Notes: generated from the sequence alone by a model not told the origin. A stretch of 64,000 nucleotides of DNA from CAVUOA01 sp963742955 (GCA_963742955.1 CAVUOA010000008.1:992001-1056000), one strand, 5' to 3'. Positions 8,167 to 18,469 are shown, numbered from the stretch's first letter. A program made the numbers and translations.

Positions 8167-10425
8167 TTACGTCAATATTTTCAGGGCTTGCCTTATCTCC
8201 ATCATTTTCAGTAATGAATGCAGCCAGCTGATTGTTGATTCGGCACCCTGGTTCTGGTTTATCATTGTTGAGTTCAACCCGTCAAAACATGCTCCCTTGG
8301 ATAAATCACAAAGAGGTTCCTGTCTGTCATTATTTCCAAAAAACCAGCTGAACGCAATGCCCAGCCTATCTATCCATTTATTCTCACCGGTTATCAAATA
8401 AGCAAGATAACAAGCATCAATCATTGCCGGAATTTCAATCGGCTGCTGGTCATATTTTGCTTTTGAACCTCCTCTGAAAAACCATCCGTTATTTCCAACT
8501 ATTGAAAGGCAGTTCTTTTCATTATCATATAGAGAATTGTAAAGCCAGTTTAAAGACTCTAAGCCAGCTGCAGTATATGAACTATTATTCATAAACTTAC
8601 CGGACATAAGCAATGCCTGGGACAATCTTGGATTATCGTATGTAAGATAATCTTCAAACCAGTTCCAGTCAGGCGTTGATGTCTTTTTATAAAAATCCAG
8701 AAGCTTATTACAAAAACTCTTGTTGATTTTTTTAATATCTATTGCTCCTGCAAATTTGCTTAAATAAGACACACATCCCATTGATAAATAAGCTATTGCA
8801 CGGGGCGAGTTAAATGCGCTCATTTGTTTTATGCTTTGATCAAATAGTGCTTTAACCAATCTCAGCATCGAGTTCGATTCGGTATTCTTGATAATATATC
8901 CCAAAACAAAAATTATTCTGCCGTTACTATCTTCAGAGCCGGAATCCTCGAGCCATTTCCTGTCATATGACATGAAATTTCTGAATAAGCAATTTTTTGT
9001 ATTAAAAGAATGCTGAACAAAAGTCAGATATATTTCTATTTGTTCATCAAGTGAATCATCATCTTGTGCATATTTGTTTGTTACGGCTACAAGCAGAGCT
9101 CTTGCATTATCATCGGTGCAATATCCTTCGTTTCTGTTCGGGATTGAATATATTGCATGTTGAAAAATACCGGTACAATCTGTAAATTTTTTCAAGTGAG
9201 CAAAGTTCAGCTCCGGAAGAGCAGGAATATTTCTATCGTTTGCCGGAATTATCAATTTCTCTGTTCTTTTAAACTCTTCTACAGCTGTATGAAAAACTTC
9301 CAGATATTTTTTTCCTATTTTGGGCCATGTAATGTCTCTGCCTACTGCATAGGCATTTTTTCTTAATTCGTTTCTTTTATTTTCATCCGTTATAAGATAA
9401 GATATTGCCTTACCCATAGCTATGGGGTCCTTAAAGGGCACAAGAATTCCCTTGTCATTAGCCAGCAGCTCCTCGGCATACCAGTATGGAGTAGAAATTA
9501 TTGCTTTTCCGCAGGCCAGTGCATACGTAAGGGTTCCCGAAACAATTTGTTCTTTGATATGATACGGACTTAGATAAATATCACTCAGCATAATAAAATC
9601 CAGCAGCTCATTTGTTTCAACAAACCTGTTGATAAAAATTACGTTCTTTTCCAGACCAAGTTTTTTAACCAGATGCTCAAGTGAATACCGGTATGCCTCA
9701 CCATTATACTTTTTCACATTCGGATGAGTTGCCCCTAAAATTATATATATTGTTTCAGGGTGCTCTTTAACAACATAAGAAAGAGCGTTAATTCCATCTT
9801 CAAGTCCTTTTTCGGGACTTAAAAGACCAAAAGTTAAAATTACTTTTTTACCGGATAACTGGAATTTATCTTTATTATATGCAGTATCTAAAAAAGGGAC
9901 GTCATGGGCTCCGTGTGATATATATATAATTTTTTTTGCCGGGATATTATATATCTTTTCCAGCATCTGAATGGAGCGCTTAGATTGAACTATCAAATAA
10001 GATGATAATTCGCCTAACTCCTTCATAACTTTTAACTGTTCACTGGTTGGTTTTTCAAGGATAGTGTGAAGAGTTGTAATTAAGGGCTTTCTTAATCTTT
10101 CTATGAAAAAAAGTATATTTGAGCCTGCTTCGCCTCCGTACAATCCATACTCGTGCTGTATACTTATGGCTTCTGAATCAGATAGGTTTAAATAATACGC
10201 TGCATCTCTGAAATCATTTACATTATTATCTCTAATTTCAAACTTGACATCAGGCGGATATACATAGCCGTCTGTTTCGTCATTTATCGCGCCGATATTT
10301 ATTGTATTTGTTCCTTTGGCAGAATGATTTTTTATTGAAGTTGTGAGGTCGTATGTGAATGTTGCAATACCGCATAAGCGAGGTATGTAGGAAGAAATTA
10401 TTGAAATTCCAAAAGGTTTGTTCAT
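8167..10425 (-). CDS. Two-domain GT4 glycosyltransferase (copy 1), GH130-associated type
   Basis: The 752-residue protein begins with a GT-B fold glycosyltransferase of family GT4. SSYIPRLCGIATFTYDL is the N-terminal acceptor-side loop, followed by HEYGLYGGEAG and TLHTILE. SHGAHDVPF and LTFGLLSPEKGLED mark the start of the nucleotide-sugar domain, and VSGTLTYALACGKAIISTPYWYAEE carries the donor-site region. Residues ~400-750 form a second domain rich in helices and aromatic motifs (NEGYCTDDNARAL, WNWFEDYLTYDNPRLSQAL, NQNQGAEST). It looks like an alpha/alpha barrel of the kind seen in glycan-active enzymes. It is a close paralogue of the gene at 37891-40176, which directly follows a GH130 gene, so the pairing is conserved. 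It probably builds a mannose-containing glycan; donor and product are not deducible. No signal peptide. Confidence 0.82.
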   Translation of the reverse strand: MNKPFGISIISSYIPRLCGIATFTYDLTTSIKNHSAKGTNTINIGAINDETDGYVYPPDVKFEIRDNNVNDFRDAAYYLNLSDSEAISIQHEYGLYGGEAGSNILFFIERLRKPLITTLHTILEKPTSEQLKVMKELGELSSYLIVQSKRSIQMLEKIYNIPAKKIIYISHGAHDVPFLDTAYNKDKFQLSGKKVILTFGLLSPEKGLEDGINALSYVVKEHPETIYIILGATHPNVKKYNGEAYRYSLEHLVKKLGLEKNVIFINRFVETNELLDFIMLSDIYLSPYHIKEQIVSGTLTYALACGKAIISTPYWYAEELLANDKGILVPFKDPIAMGKAISYLITDENKRNELRKNAYAVGRDITWPKIGKKYLEVFHTAVEEFKRTEKLIIPANDRNIPALPELNFAHLKKFTDCTGIFQHAIYSIPNRNEGYCTDDNARALLVAVTNKYAQDDDSLDEQIEIYLTFVQHSFNTKNCLFRNFMSYDRKWLEDSGSEDSNGRIIFVLGYIIKNTESNSMLRLVKALFDQSIKQMSAFNSPRAIAYLSMGCVSYLSKFAGAIDIKKINKSFCNKLLDFYKKTSTPDWNWFEDYLTYDNPRLSQALLMSGKFMNNSSYTAAGLESLNWLYNSLYDNEKNCLSIVGNNGWFFRGGSKAKYDQQPIEIPAMIDACYLAYLITGENKWIDRLGIAFSWFFGNNDRQEPLCDLSKGACFDGLNSTMINQNQGAESTISWLHSLLKMMEIRQALKILT

Positions 10426-11108
10426 GATATTTTAAACGATCTTCGTTTTATACAGCTTAATATTTTTTTTCACCGAAGCAGCAGCACAGCTGCAAATAAA
10501 TAAGCTGCCCCGTATTACAATATTAATTTACAACCTTTAACTATAGCGTCTCCCGGAAACGTAATGCCAACTAAGCATCAGTTTTTCGCATTATTTGTCG
10601 CCCTAACACCTGTTCGCCGCATCTTTTTATTATTTTCTTAGGAATCATGATTATGCAGCAAAAGGATTGTGAAAATGCAGAAAGTATCCTCATGATATTA
10701 AAAATATCATTATTAATAAAAATAAAAATAGAGGTGGAGATTTTCAACTACACCAAAGGATGAAATAGGAACTAAATCTTTGGAATGAGAAACCTGAATT
10801 ATAAAGTAAAGTTTTCAAGCTTTCTTGACTTTTTTATTGATCGGGCGGAGGACTGGAGACCTATTGAAGTGAAATAAAAACCGAATAGAATCTTTAAACC
10901 GATTGAAAACCGACTCACGAAACAGATGGAATAGCATACAGCAATGTATGTTTTCGCAACAGTTAACCTTTCATGTAAATATTTACTACGGATTATTGAG
11001 TTTATTAATTGCTTAATTTTCATTATTGTTGTAATTATAAATGATGGGTGCCTGGTGTAATACCAGGCGGTCATATTTTGGTCTTTTAAAGTGTTGTTTT
11101 TCATTATT
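10426..11108. other. 683-base gap without a convincing gene
   Basis: The AT-rich stretch holds a 101-codon minus frame (11104-10799) whose translation is basic and low in recognisable structure, with no ribosome-binding site that I can see. I do not call it a gene. Around 10560-10625 there is a more GC-balanced patch with many scattered stops, possibly a relic, but it gave no recognisable protein. The right end is the leader of the tRNA gene. Confidence 0.4.
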
Positions 11109-11183
11109 CGGGGTGTGGCTCAGCCCGGTTAGAGCGCCTGGTTCGGGACCAGGAGGCCGGAGGTTCGAATCCTCTCACCCCGA
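11109..11183 (+). tRNA. tRNA-Pro (anticodon CGG)
   Basis: A full cloverleaf can be drawn. The acceptor CGGGGTG pairs with CACCCCG, giving the C1-G72 pair characteristic of bacterial tRNA-Pro. The D-arm contains GGTT. The anticodon stem CCTGG/CCAGG encloses loop TTCGGGA with anticodon CGG, and the T-arm GGAGG/CCTCT carries TTCGAAT. The discriminator base is A and CCA is not encoded. It reads CCG codons. Confidence 0.96.
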
Positions 11184-11249
11184 CAATAAACAATGTCGTA
11201 GGTCTCCCGATTACCCGGGACCACCCGGCAAACTTACACTGCGAAACTG

Positions 11250-12233
11250 ATGGATAAGTTTAAATACTTCTCACTGTTTCTTCTGTTTATCTTCTGTAAA
11301 TCAAATTTTAGCCAGGATTCAGCATTCCTATTTTCTTTCCGTATTGCAGAATACCCTGTTTTTTTGGAGGGGGAAAACGATACTAAGCATGAAGAGTATA
11401 TTGTTCTTACAAGTAATCCCTCCGGCTCAGGTATAAGCATCAGCCGCAATATTTTTTTCGGGGGATATATCTTGAAATACAATTCTAATTACATTGACAG
11501 CAATATTTCCCTCATATTAGTAAAATATCCATGCCACGATACAATGATTATAAATTTTAAACCTGCATTGCTCAAGAATTTGAAAGGAGTGTTATGTAAT
11601 TTCTATATTGACAATATCCCCTATTTTAGGGGAACAAATTATATAAATGTCCCTACGGCGGAGCAATGGAGTTCCATTGAACCAAGAATTTTGAATCCTT
11701 ATGACAGGATATATTATTATGACATCACAAGTTTTCAGAATTGGCTGTTCAATCTGAAATATAATTTCAGAACAGAAAAATTTATAATTACATTCTGTTT
11801 TAGAATTATAGATAAAAAGGGAAAATCAATATCAAATAAGAATAAAAGATATAATATTAGTAATGAATTGCTGTATCCAGGGCGCGCCGGCAGGATAGAT
11901 TTTGATAATTTTAATTTCTCATATGATACGATTAATAATTTTTGGTGTGCAGAAATTGAGCTCAGCCCCTGGGGTTTAAATGAAGTAGTATTTGACATTA
12001 TCGATGAAAGCAATGATATTAAAATGTCAATTAGTCTCACACCGGATATTATTCCCAGGTTTAATTGTTCCTATGCAAACTTGTTGACTGACAGTCTGCA
12101 TTTTAAAAAAGGTTCATACCCCATAGATTTTCCCAAATATAAAGATGCATGGGAAGTTATGGAGAAAATCTCGCTGAAAGGTTATAGCCATGATTTTGCA
12201 GATATAACGGATTTCCAGGAATGGAATAAGTAA
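11250..12233 (+). CDS. Secreted protein of unknown function
   Basis: The 327-residue protein has a clear N-terminal signal sequence: a Lys-containing start, then a hydrophobic run LFLLFIF to about residue 20 and NFSQDS as a likely cleavage site. The mature part is rich in aromatic residues and alternating beta-strand patterns (YYYDITSFQNWLFNLKYNF), suggesting an all-beta extracellular or periplasmic protein. I do not recognise a family, and no type IX C-terminal sorting signal is visible. It starts 66 bases after the tRNA and converges on the SRPBCC gene with a 13-base gap. Codon use is AT-rich like the neighbouring chromosome. Confidence 0.7.
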   Translation: MDKFKYFSLFLLFIFCKSNFSQDSAFLFSFRIAEYPVFLEGENDTKHEEYIVLTSNPSGSGISISRNIFFGGYILKYNSNYIDSNISLILVKYPCHDTMIINFKPALLKNLKGVLCNFYIDNIPYFRGTNYINVPTAEQWSSIEPRILNPYDRIYYYDITSFQNWLFNLKYNFRTEKFIITFCFRIIDKKGKSISNKNKRYNISNELLYPGRAGRIDFDNFNFSYDTINNFWCAEIELSPWGLNEVVFDIIDESNDIKMSISLTPDIIPRFNCSYANLLTDSLHFKKGSYPIDFPKYKDAWEVMEKISLKGYSHDFADITDFQEWNK

Positions 12234-12246
12234 TTTAAAAATTTGA

Positions 12247-12687
12247 TTACTTCCTGTCAGGCATCCCTTTTCCTTCTGTTATCAGTTTATACAGGCTCTC
12301 TTTTATGTAAAAATCCCATCCTTTAACACAGGTATCGTAGCACTCTGCCTCAGGAACAAGTCCGGCATGAGTAAATTCTATTTTTACCGAATCTTTGCCC
12401 GGAACTATTTCAAATATGGCTTTCGTATTCAGCCATTCTGTTTTGTCTTTAAGCCAGTCAAGGTAACAATCAGTTACCAGCCAAATAACTTTCTTATCCG
12501 GAACAACTTCGGTAAGCTTAAAATTTACAAAGGTCTTGCCGAACGTAACTGTAAAAGCATCGTTCAGCCTGCTTGAATTGCCTTTAAAATGGCCCGTCCA
12601 CCAATCCGAAACACGGTTAATACAATCAAACGCTTCTCCGGGTGATTTATTTACGGTAATGCTGCAATGATAATCTTTCTGATTCAT
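12247..12687 (-). CDS. SRPBCC (START/Bet v1-like, AHSA1 type) domain protein
   Basis: The 146-residue single-domain protein has the AHSA1/SRPBCC pattern. An N-terminal strand YHCSITVNKSPGEAFDCI is followed by VSDWWTGHFKG, the strand VTFGKTFVNFKLTEVVPDKKVIWLV, then FEIVPGKDSVKIEFTHAGLVPEAECYD, and a long C-terminal helix KGWDFYIKESLYKLITEG. These proteins form a hydrophobic cavity binding small ligands; specific function cannot be assigned. It lies 84 bases downstream of the AraC-type regulator on the same strand, a common pairing in which the regulator controls the SRPBCC gene. Confidence 0.8.
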   Translation of the reverse strand: MNQKDYHCSITVNKSPGEAFDCINRVSDWWTGHFKGNSSRLNDAFTVTFGKTFVNFKLTEVVPDKKVIWLVTDCYLDWLKDKTEWLNTKAIFEIVPGKDSVKIEFTHAGLVPEAECYDTCVKGWDFYIKESLYKLITEGKGMPDRK

Positions 12688-12771
12688 TTTGTTTTGATTT
12701 TAGTTTTAAAATATATTTACTGATGTAAATATAACCGGGGGCCTTATTGAGTGATTGTAAAAATCGGAAGT

Positions 12772-13590
12772 CTATGACCTGTTGAATAATTTCCCGAAAT
12801 TATTTGTTTCAAGTGCAAGCTTTGACGGGGGAAGACCGGTAAACCGCTTAAAATCTCTGATAAAATGTGACTGGTCATAATAATAGTTATAAAATTCCTT
12901 TTGAATGAATACATTGAACGGGTCACGGGTTAAAGCGCGGTATACCGAATGAAATCGTATAATTTCAGATAAGCTCTTCGGACTTATGCCTACCCTGTTT
13001 TGAAATTTCATGTTAAGCCACCTGCTGCTGTAACCTGTTTCTTTTTCAAGGTCTCTAACACTTGTTCTTCCCTGCGATTGTTTAATCTTTCTGACACAAT
13101 AATCCAAAACTGAATCGGCTTCAGAAACCAACAATTTCTTCAATAAATATTTCTGCAGCAGGTTTACCTTGGTCTCAGCAGATGAAAAATTAGAAAGCTC
13201 CTCCTGAATTTTTATTGCTTCACTGCCTATAACATCAGCCAACGTATAAATCCTGTTTTTAAATTCACTGTAATTAAGCCTGAAACAGCGGTAGGCTCCC
13301 TCCGGGCTGAATTCAATACCAATTGTGCCTGATGGATTATCTTTTTCATCATTAATTACCCGGGGAGAATCTGTAACACCGATTAATGTTATAAAATCTT
13401 TCTTTGAACTGAACAATGTTCCGTTTGTATCAGTTGAAACGTTATGAAACGGGATAATTAACTTTATTCTGCCGGTTGGGATAATGAGCTTTAAATCTTT
13501 ATCGGGGATGCGGTTTTCATTTTTGAAAACCCAAATCTTTTCAACCAATCCATTCAGCGGAGCAATAATTTCAAAATGATGAATCCGCAA
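12772..13590 (-). CDS. AraC family transcriptional regulator
   Basis: The 272-residue protein has an N-terminal ligand-type domain like DUF6597 (residues 1-140; LIIPTGRIKLIIPFHN, GIEFSPEGAYRCF) and a C-terminal double helix-turn-helix of the AraC type (residues ~165-265). The HTH includes RTSVRDLEKETGYSSRWLNMKF and the closing YYYDQSHFIRDFKRFTGLPPSK. The second HTH segment is the family hallmark for DNA binding. It probably regulates the adjacent SRPBCC gene, since both are on the minus strand with an 84-base gap; the effector is unknown. Confidence 0.88.
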   Translation of the reverse strand: MRIHHFEIIAPLNGLVEKIWVFKNENRIPDKDLKLIIPTGRIKLIIPFHNVSTDTNGTLFSSKKDFITLIGVTDSPRVINDEKDNPSGTIGIEFSPEGAYRCFRLNYSEFKNRIYTLADVIGSEAIKIQEELSNFSSAETKVNLLQKYLLKKLLVSEADSVLDYCVRKIKQSQGRTSVRDLEKETGYSSRWLNMKFQNRVGISPKSLSEIIRFHSVYRALTRDPFNVFIQKEFYNYYYDQSHFIRDFKRFTGLPPSKLALETNNFGKLFNRS

Positions 13591-13596
13591 TTTGAA

Positions 13597-13920
13597 TCAC
13601 ACCCTCAGCTTTACCCTCTTCATGAACTCGCCCAATTCTTCGTCTTCGTACGTTCCGTATGCATCCACAATAATACCTTTTGTCCCGTTTGAGGATGAGA
13701 TTGCATAGAGGACTGACATATCATCAGGATTTGATTCTCCTTCAAACCTGTAAACTCTATCAATTAACAGTTCATTGGCATTAAATTTCTCGTCAGTATC
13801 TTTGCAGTGGATTTTTCCGCCGTTAAGCAGGAAATCGCATACATATCCCTGCTTTCTCAGGTTTTGGAGGGTTTCTACTAGAGTATTCATTTCTTCCGGC
13901 ATAGCAGTAAACAATTTCAA
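13597..13920 (-). CDS. Small conserved protein (often labelled phosphoribosylpyrophosphate synthetase in Bacteroidota)
   Basis: The 107-residue protein has a core LVETLQNLRKQGYVCDF, then IDRVYRFEGESNPDDMSVLYAI, then GTKGIIVDAYGTYED. This is the pattern of a small Bacteroidota family usually carried in databases under the name phosphoribosylpyrophosphate synthetase. The size and sequence have nothing of the real PRPP synthetase, so that name is misleading. No membrane segment or signal. It ends 7 bases before the AraC gene start and may be cotranscribed with it. Function unknown. Confidence 0.72.
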   Translation of the reverse strand: MKLFTAMPEEMNTLVETLQNLRKQGYVCDFLLNGGKIHCKDTDEKFNANELLIDRVYRFEGESNPDDMSVLYAISSSNGTKGIIVDAYGTYEDEELGEFMKRVKLRV

Positions 13921-13960
13921 TTTATAACCAACATCAGCAAATACAGGTTTCTTAAATAAT

Positions 13961-14462
13961 TCAAGCGCCTATCTCTTCAATAGTTTTCTTTGAAATTACT
14001 GATTTATCCTTCTTTAAAATATCATCAGCAGCGGCATACTTATCATTTTTCTTCAGCAGCAGCCATGCGTTTTTGCCCATTTTTGGGTTTTTCATTTTCA
14101 CAAGCGCAAACTCGCCTTTTAGCTTTTTGCCTTTGAGTACAAATCTCAAGTCGCCTTTACATTAATCCTTCACGCAGATATTCTTCGCTCTTTTTTCTAT
14201 CGGCAGTTTCCAATGAATGATACGTCCCGTTATCCCACACAATTACTTTCCCTGCGCCGTAGCCTTCACCTATAGTTCCTTCGAATTTTCGGTAATCAAA
14301 CTCATGGTCTTCAACCATCATGGCAAGGTGTTTAACTGATGAGTCAAGCGAGGGACCTTTGGGTATAGCCCAGCTTTTCAGCACGCCGTCAAGCTCAAGC
14401 CTGAAATCATAATGAAGCTGGCGCGCAGCATGCTTCTGCACTACAAATTCCAGCGCTTTCAT
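13961..14462 (-). CDS. LigD-type 3'-phosphoesterase domain protein (one frameshift)
   Basis: The locus encodes a stand-alone phosphoesterase domain of the kind found in bacterial NHEJ ligase LigD. FVVQKHAARQLHYDFRLELDG gives the His/Asp metal-site residues, then WAIPKGPS and FEGTIGEGYGAGKV follow. The first frame (14462-14157) stops at a TAA right after GLM; removing one T there rejoins the second frame KGDLRFVLKGKKLKGEF (14149-13961). The intact product would be about 165 residues. These enzymes trim 3'-phosphates or ribonucleotides at DNA ends. There is no Ku or ligase gene nearby. Its ATG lies at the very end of the preceding kgd frame, inside a dispersed repeat. Confidence 0.75.
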
Positions 14463-17400
14463 ATTCCCCTCTCCTTCGGAGAGGTGTTAGGCCTGCCTGC
14501 CGAAGCGTCCGCTCTGGCAGGGGTGAGGTCTCCAAAAGCCTCTTTTAATAATTTATTTTGTGTTTCAAGGTAAACCTTGTACGAACCCGGCGCCGGGCTT
14601 GCGCTTTCTTCCCTGCTGACGGAAAACAGCTTTTGGTTATACTGTAAATCACGTTTTAACCTTAACACCATAAAATTCAGCGCTCCCATATTTTCAGGTT
14701 CTTCCTGCGCCCAAACAACTTCTGCCGCATTGGGATAACCGGCCAGCATTTCTTTTATTTCATCCGATGGATAAGGATAATATCTTTCAATTCTTACGAG
14801 TGCACTATCATTAAATTTGTTTTCATTCTTATGCTTCAGTAAATCGTAATAAAACTTACCGCTTGTTAGAATAATCCGTTTTACTGATTTCTTATCGCTA
14901 ATATTCTCATCATCAATTACAGCCTGGTATTTACCGCCGATAAATTCTTCTTTTTTCGAGCGCGCCTCCGGGAGCCTGAGCAGGCTTTTGGGAGTCATAA
15001 TGATAAGCGGTCTGCGTTTCTTATATTTCGCCTGGCTTCTCAGCAAACGGTAATACTGAACAGGTGTAGATGGATTTGAAACAGTCATGTTATCATCTGC
15101 ACACATAATTAAAAATCTCTCAAGCCTGGCACTGGAGTGCTCTGGTCCCTGTCCCTCCTGCCCGTGAGGAAGGAGCATGACAAGATTGCTCGGCAGCTGC
15201 CACTTAGTATAAGAACTCGAAATAAAGTTATCAATTATTACCTGTGCAGCATTTGCAAAATCGCCGAACTGCGCTTCCCAGATAACGAGTGTAATAGGGT
15301 CTGCAGTGCTGTAACCGAATTCAAATCCAAGCACTGCCGCTTCGGAAAGCAGGCTGTCCAGCGGCTCAATTTTTGCTCTATCGGGCGCTATTGAAGTTAT
15401 GCGGAATTATTTCCTCGCCTGTATCATAATCGGCAAACACAATGTGGCGCTGCGAAAAAGTTCCTCTCGAGCTGTCCTGCCCGCTCAGCCTTACGGGAAT
15501 ACCTTCCAGCAGAAGTGTTCCGAATGCAAGCGCTTCGGCAAATGCCCAGTCAACCAGAACATCTTTGCTCAAAAACTCTTTTCTATGCTCAACAAATCTT
15601 TGAAGCTTGGGGTGAATAGTAAATCCTTTCGGCATTGAAGTTATATTTCTCACAATGTATTCAAGGTCATCCATTGTTATTGCAGCCAGTTCCTGTGAGC
15701 GTATTTCTTCAATCTCTTCTGACGAAAGCGCAAGCGGCAGGTCGGTTTGAAACTGCTTATCGGCTTTGTGAACTTTTTCATAATTTACATCAAGATATTG
15801 ATAAACTTTTTCTTCCATTAGTTTTATATCATTATCATTAACAGTTTTTTCTTTCAGCAGCTTATCAGTGTAAATATTTTTTACGGAAGGATGTTCACGT
15901 ATTGCCTTATAAAGCAGCGGCTGCGTGAATGCCGGTTCATCGGCTTCGTTATGCCCAAGCCTGCGGTAACTGAATACATCAACAACAACGTCTTTATTGA
16001 ACTTCATCCTGTACTGATAAGCAAGCTTTGTAACAAGCAATGTAGCTTCAGGGTCATCGCCGTTCACGTGGAAAATCGGCGCTTGTATCATCTTCGCAAC
16101 GTCAGATGCATAAACGGTCGAGCGGGCTTCAACTGGCGAGGTTGTAAATCCTATCTGGTTATTAATAATAATATGGATTGTTCCGCCGGTGCTGTAACCA
16201 GTAAGCTGGGATAAATTAAGGGTTTCCGCAACTATTCCCTCCCCGGCTATTGCCGCATCTCCGTGCAGAATAACGGGTATAATTTTATTTGATTCTTCAT
16301 CTTTAGATATAACCTGTTTGGCGCGGACAATGCCTTCTACTACAGGGTTTACAAATTCAAGATGGCTGGGATTTGATGCCACCGATACTTTTATTTCTTT
16401 TTCATTTATCGTGCGGTAAGTGCCGGATGCGCCGAGATGATATTTAACATCACCGGAACCCTGCGCAATATTTGAATCAACAATATCTTCAAACTCCGTA
16501 AATATAGAAGCCATGCTTTTACCGATAATGTTTGCCAGCACGTTCAGTCTGCCGCGGTGAGCCATGCCGAGCACAAGCTCATCAACGCTGTCATCAGCAG
16601 CAAGATTTAGAAGCAAATCAAGAACAGGAATAATTGTTTCGGAGCCTTCAAGCGAAAACCGTTTATGACCGAGATATTTTTTATCGATGAACTTCTCGAA
16701 ATTTTCCGCCTGAATCAGTTTATACAGTATGTTCTTTTTGACGTCATCTGAAAAATCCGGAACGTTCTTGTTCGATTCCATAGTCCGCTGAAGCCAGAGT
16801 TTCTCTTCGGGGTCCTGGATATGGCGGTATTCGATTCCGATTTTATCACAGTAAGTTTGGTAAAGAACATCTAGTATTTCGCGAAGAGTTGCAGTTCTTA
16901 AACCTGCCAGTCCGTCAGAAATAAATGTTCTGTCATAATCCCAAACGGTAAACCCGTAGTTTGCGGGGTCAAGCTCCTCATGGTACTGCGCTTTATGCAT
17001 AAGCGGGTCAAGGTTTGCAAGCAGGTGCCCGCGTACGCGGAACATATTTATAAGCTGAATTGCTTTTGCCTGCTTTTCCATTTCTTTCAGGTTGCTGATG
17101 CCGTCGAAGTCTTCGGGATTGTTATCCGCTTTCCATCCAACCGGTTTTACGGGAAGCATGAGGTCTTCGAAAATTGTTTCATAGAAATTTTCTTTTCCTA
17201 TCAGCAGCTCGTTCAGCTTTTTCAGAAACATTCCCGATTCAGCCCCCTGGATAATCCTGTGGTCATACGTGCTTGTGATATTTATAACTTTGCTGATACC
17301 CAGCTTTGCAATAAGCTCACCTGTTACAGCCTGGTATTCTGCGGGATAATCTACTGCGCCTGCTGCAATTATTGCTCCCTGCCCTGACATAAGTCGTGGA

Positions 17401-18150
17401 TTAGATGATACGGTTCCAATAGTTCCGGGATTGGTTAGCGTAATTGTTGTTCCCTGGAAATCTGAAATATCGATTTTATTATTCTTAGCTCTGTAAATTA
17501 TTTCGTTGTATGCATCAAAAAATTCTTTGAAGTTTAAAGTATTTGCTTTCTTGATATTAGGCACAATAAGCGAATGCGAGCCGTCTTTTTTCTCAACATC
17601 AACAGCCAGCCCAAGGTTAACATCTTTCTTGGTAATCACGTGCGGTTTACCGTCGATTACAGCAAACGAGTTGTTCATCAGCGGCATTTCCTGTGCCGCT
17701 TTTACTATTGCCCAGCCGATAATATGAGTAAATGAAATTTTTCCACCGCCGGTCTTTCTTAAAATACTGGTTTATTATCCTGCGGTTTTCCTCAAGCACT
17801 TTTACAGGAATTGTTCTGAGTGAAGCTGCCGTTGGAATCGAGAGGCTTAAATTCATGTTCTCAATTAATCTCTCGCCTGCTCCCTTTATAGGAACTGCTT
17901 CTTCACCTTCCTGCAATACCGCAAATACTGTTTGCGGTACATTCTTTGAAGAGGGCTTTACTGCGGATTTCTCCGGTGCTGATTTTCCGTTAGTCTTTAT
18001 ATTAAGAGAACGGAATAAATCCTGCCAGTCTTTTCCAACTGCTTCAGGGTTACTGAGGTATTCCTCAAGTAATTCCATTACAAACCAAGTATTAACCCCA
18101 AATTCGGATATTTTTTCGCGTTGTTCTGCTGTTAAGTCTTCTATTTTCAT
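14459..18150 (-). CDS. kgd: Multifunctional 2-oxoglutarate decarboxylase/dehydrogenase E1 with E2-like domain (two frameshifts)
   Basis: About 1,230 residues are encoded in three frames: 18150-17750, 17750-15380 and 15380-14459. The order matches mycobacterial Kgd/actinobacterial OdhA. A short E1 N-terminal helix (WFVMELLEEYLSNPE) comes first, then a linker and an E2-like acyltransferase domain with the catalytic STYDHRIIQGAESG motif. The thiamine-dependent E1 follows (LGMAHRGRLNVLANI, GDAAIAGEGIVAETLNLS, INNQIGFTT, VDVFSYRRLGHNEADEP) and ends in the C-terminal domain. I chose the ATG at 18150 (MKIEDLTAEQ) over the upstream start at 18204, which would add an unrelated hydrophobic stretch. The first break is an extra base in the KKTGGGKI region (~17752), the second an extra base near 15382. 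The last ~23 codons are made of a dispersed repeat. It decarboxylates 2-oxoglutarate for the TCA cycle. Confidence 0.88.
14463..14530. repeat. Dispersed GC-rich palindromic repeat forming the kgd C-terminus
   Basis: The stretch has the CCCCTCTCC-TTCG-GGAGAGG hairpin followed by GGGGTGAGG, a pattern repeated in varied forms at about 22960, 26891, 61114 and 63417. Here it lies inside the annotated end of kgd and supplies its last ~23 codons plus the stop. An inner hairpin GCCTGCC/GGCAGG-like segment is inserted in its middle. Confidence 0.7.
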
Positions 18151-18469
18151 ATATTTCTGTGTTTTGCAATCCTTAAAAATAAAAAAAATAAACCATACCT
18201 GCACCGCCTTAAAACTGGACTAATATATACCAATTTTTACTGCTGACGTCGCTTTTATGCATACAAAAATATTCATTGACAAACTTGTAAAGTTCCTATA
18301 TATTTATTACAACCAAACAGGGAGGCTGCAAATCTAAATTGCTATAGGTTTTTTAATTAACCTATTCACAAATCTATCAAATTCAATTGGCTTATTTATA
18401 CTAAATAACCGAAAACTATCCTTTATAGTTTAACGGTTTTTTTATTTTCAAAATCTAAACAACAATCCA
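18151..18469. other. Divergent intergenic region between kgd and porU
   Basis: The 319-base region separates two divergent genes and must hold both promoters. It is AT-rich and contains the terminator-like hairpin at 18409-18443. I could not place a clear -33/-7 pair for either gene. Confidence 0.5.
18409..18443 (+). terminator. Hairpin with T-run just upstream of porU
   Basis: CCG-AAAACTAT and ATAGTTT-AA-CGG form an imperfect stem around CCTTT-like loop bases, followed by seven T residues. In form it is a rho-independent terminator, but it lies only 27 bases before the porU ATG, where there is no upstream plus-strand gene. It may be an attenuator in the porU leader or chance. Confidence 0.45.

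Noticed and set aside
10600..10640. GCCCTAAC/GTTAGGGC patch resembling an integron attC core
   Set aside because: No matching second core site or paired inner arms within 150 bases, and no integrase nearby.
10799..11104. 101-codon minus-strand frame before the tRNA
   Set aside because: No ribosome-binding site, no recognisable family or membrane segment, basic low-complexity translation; likely chance in AT-rich sequence.
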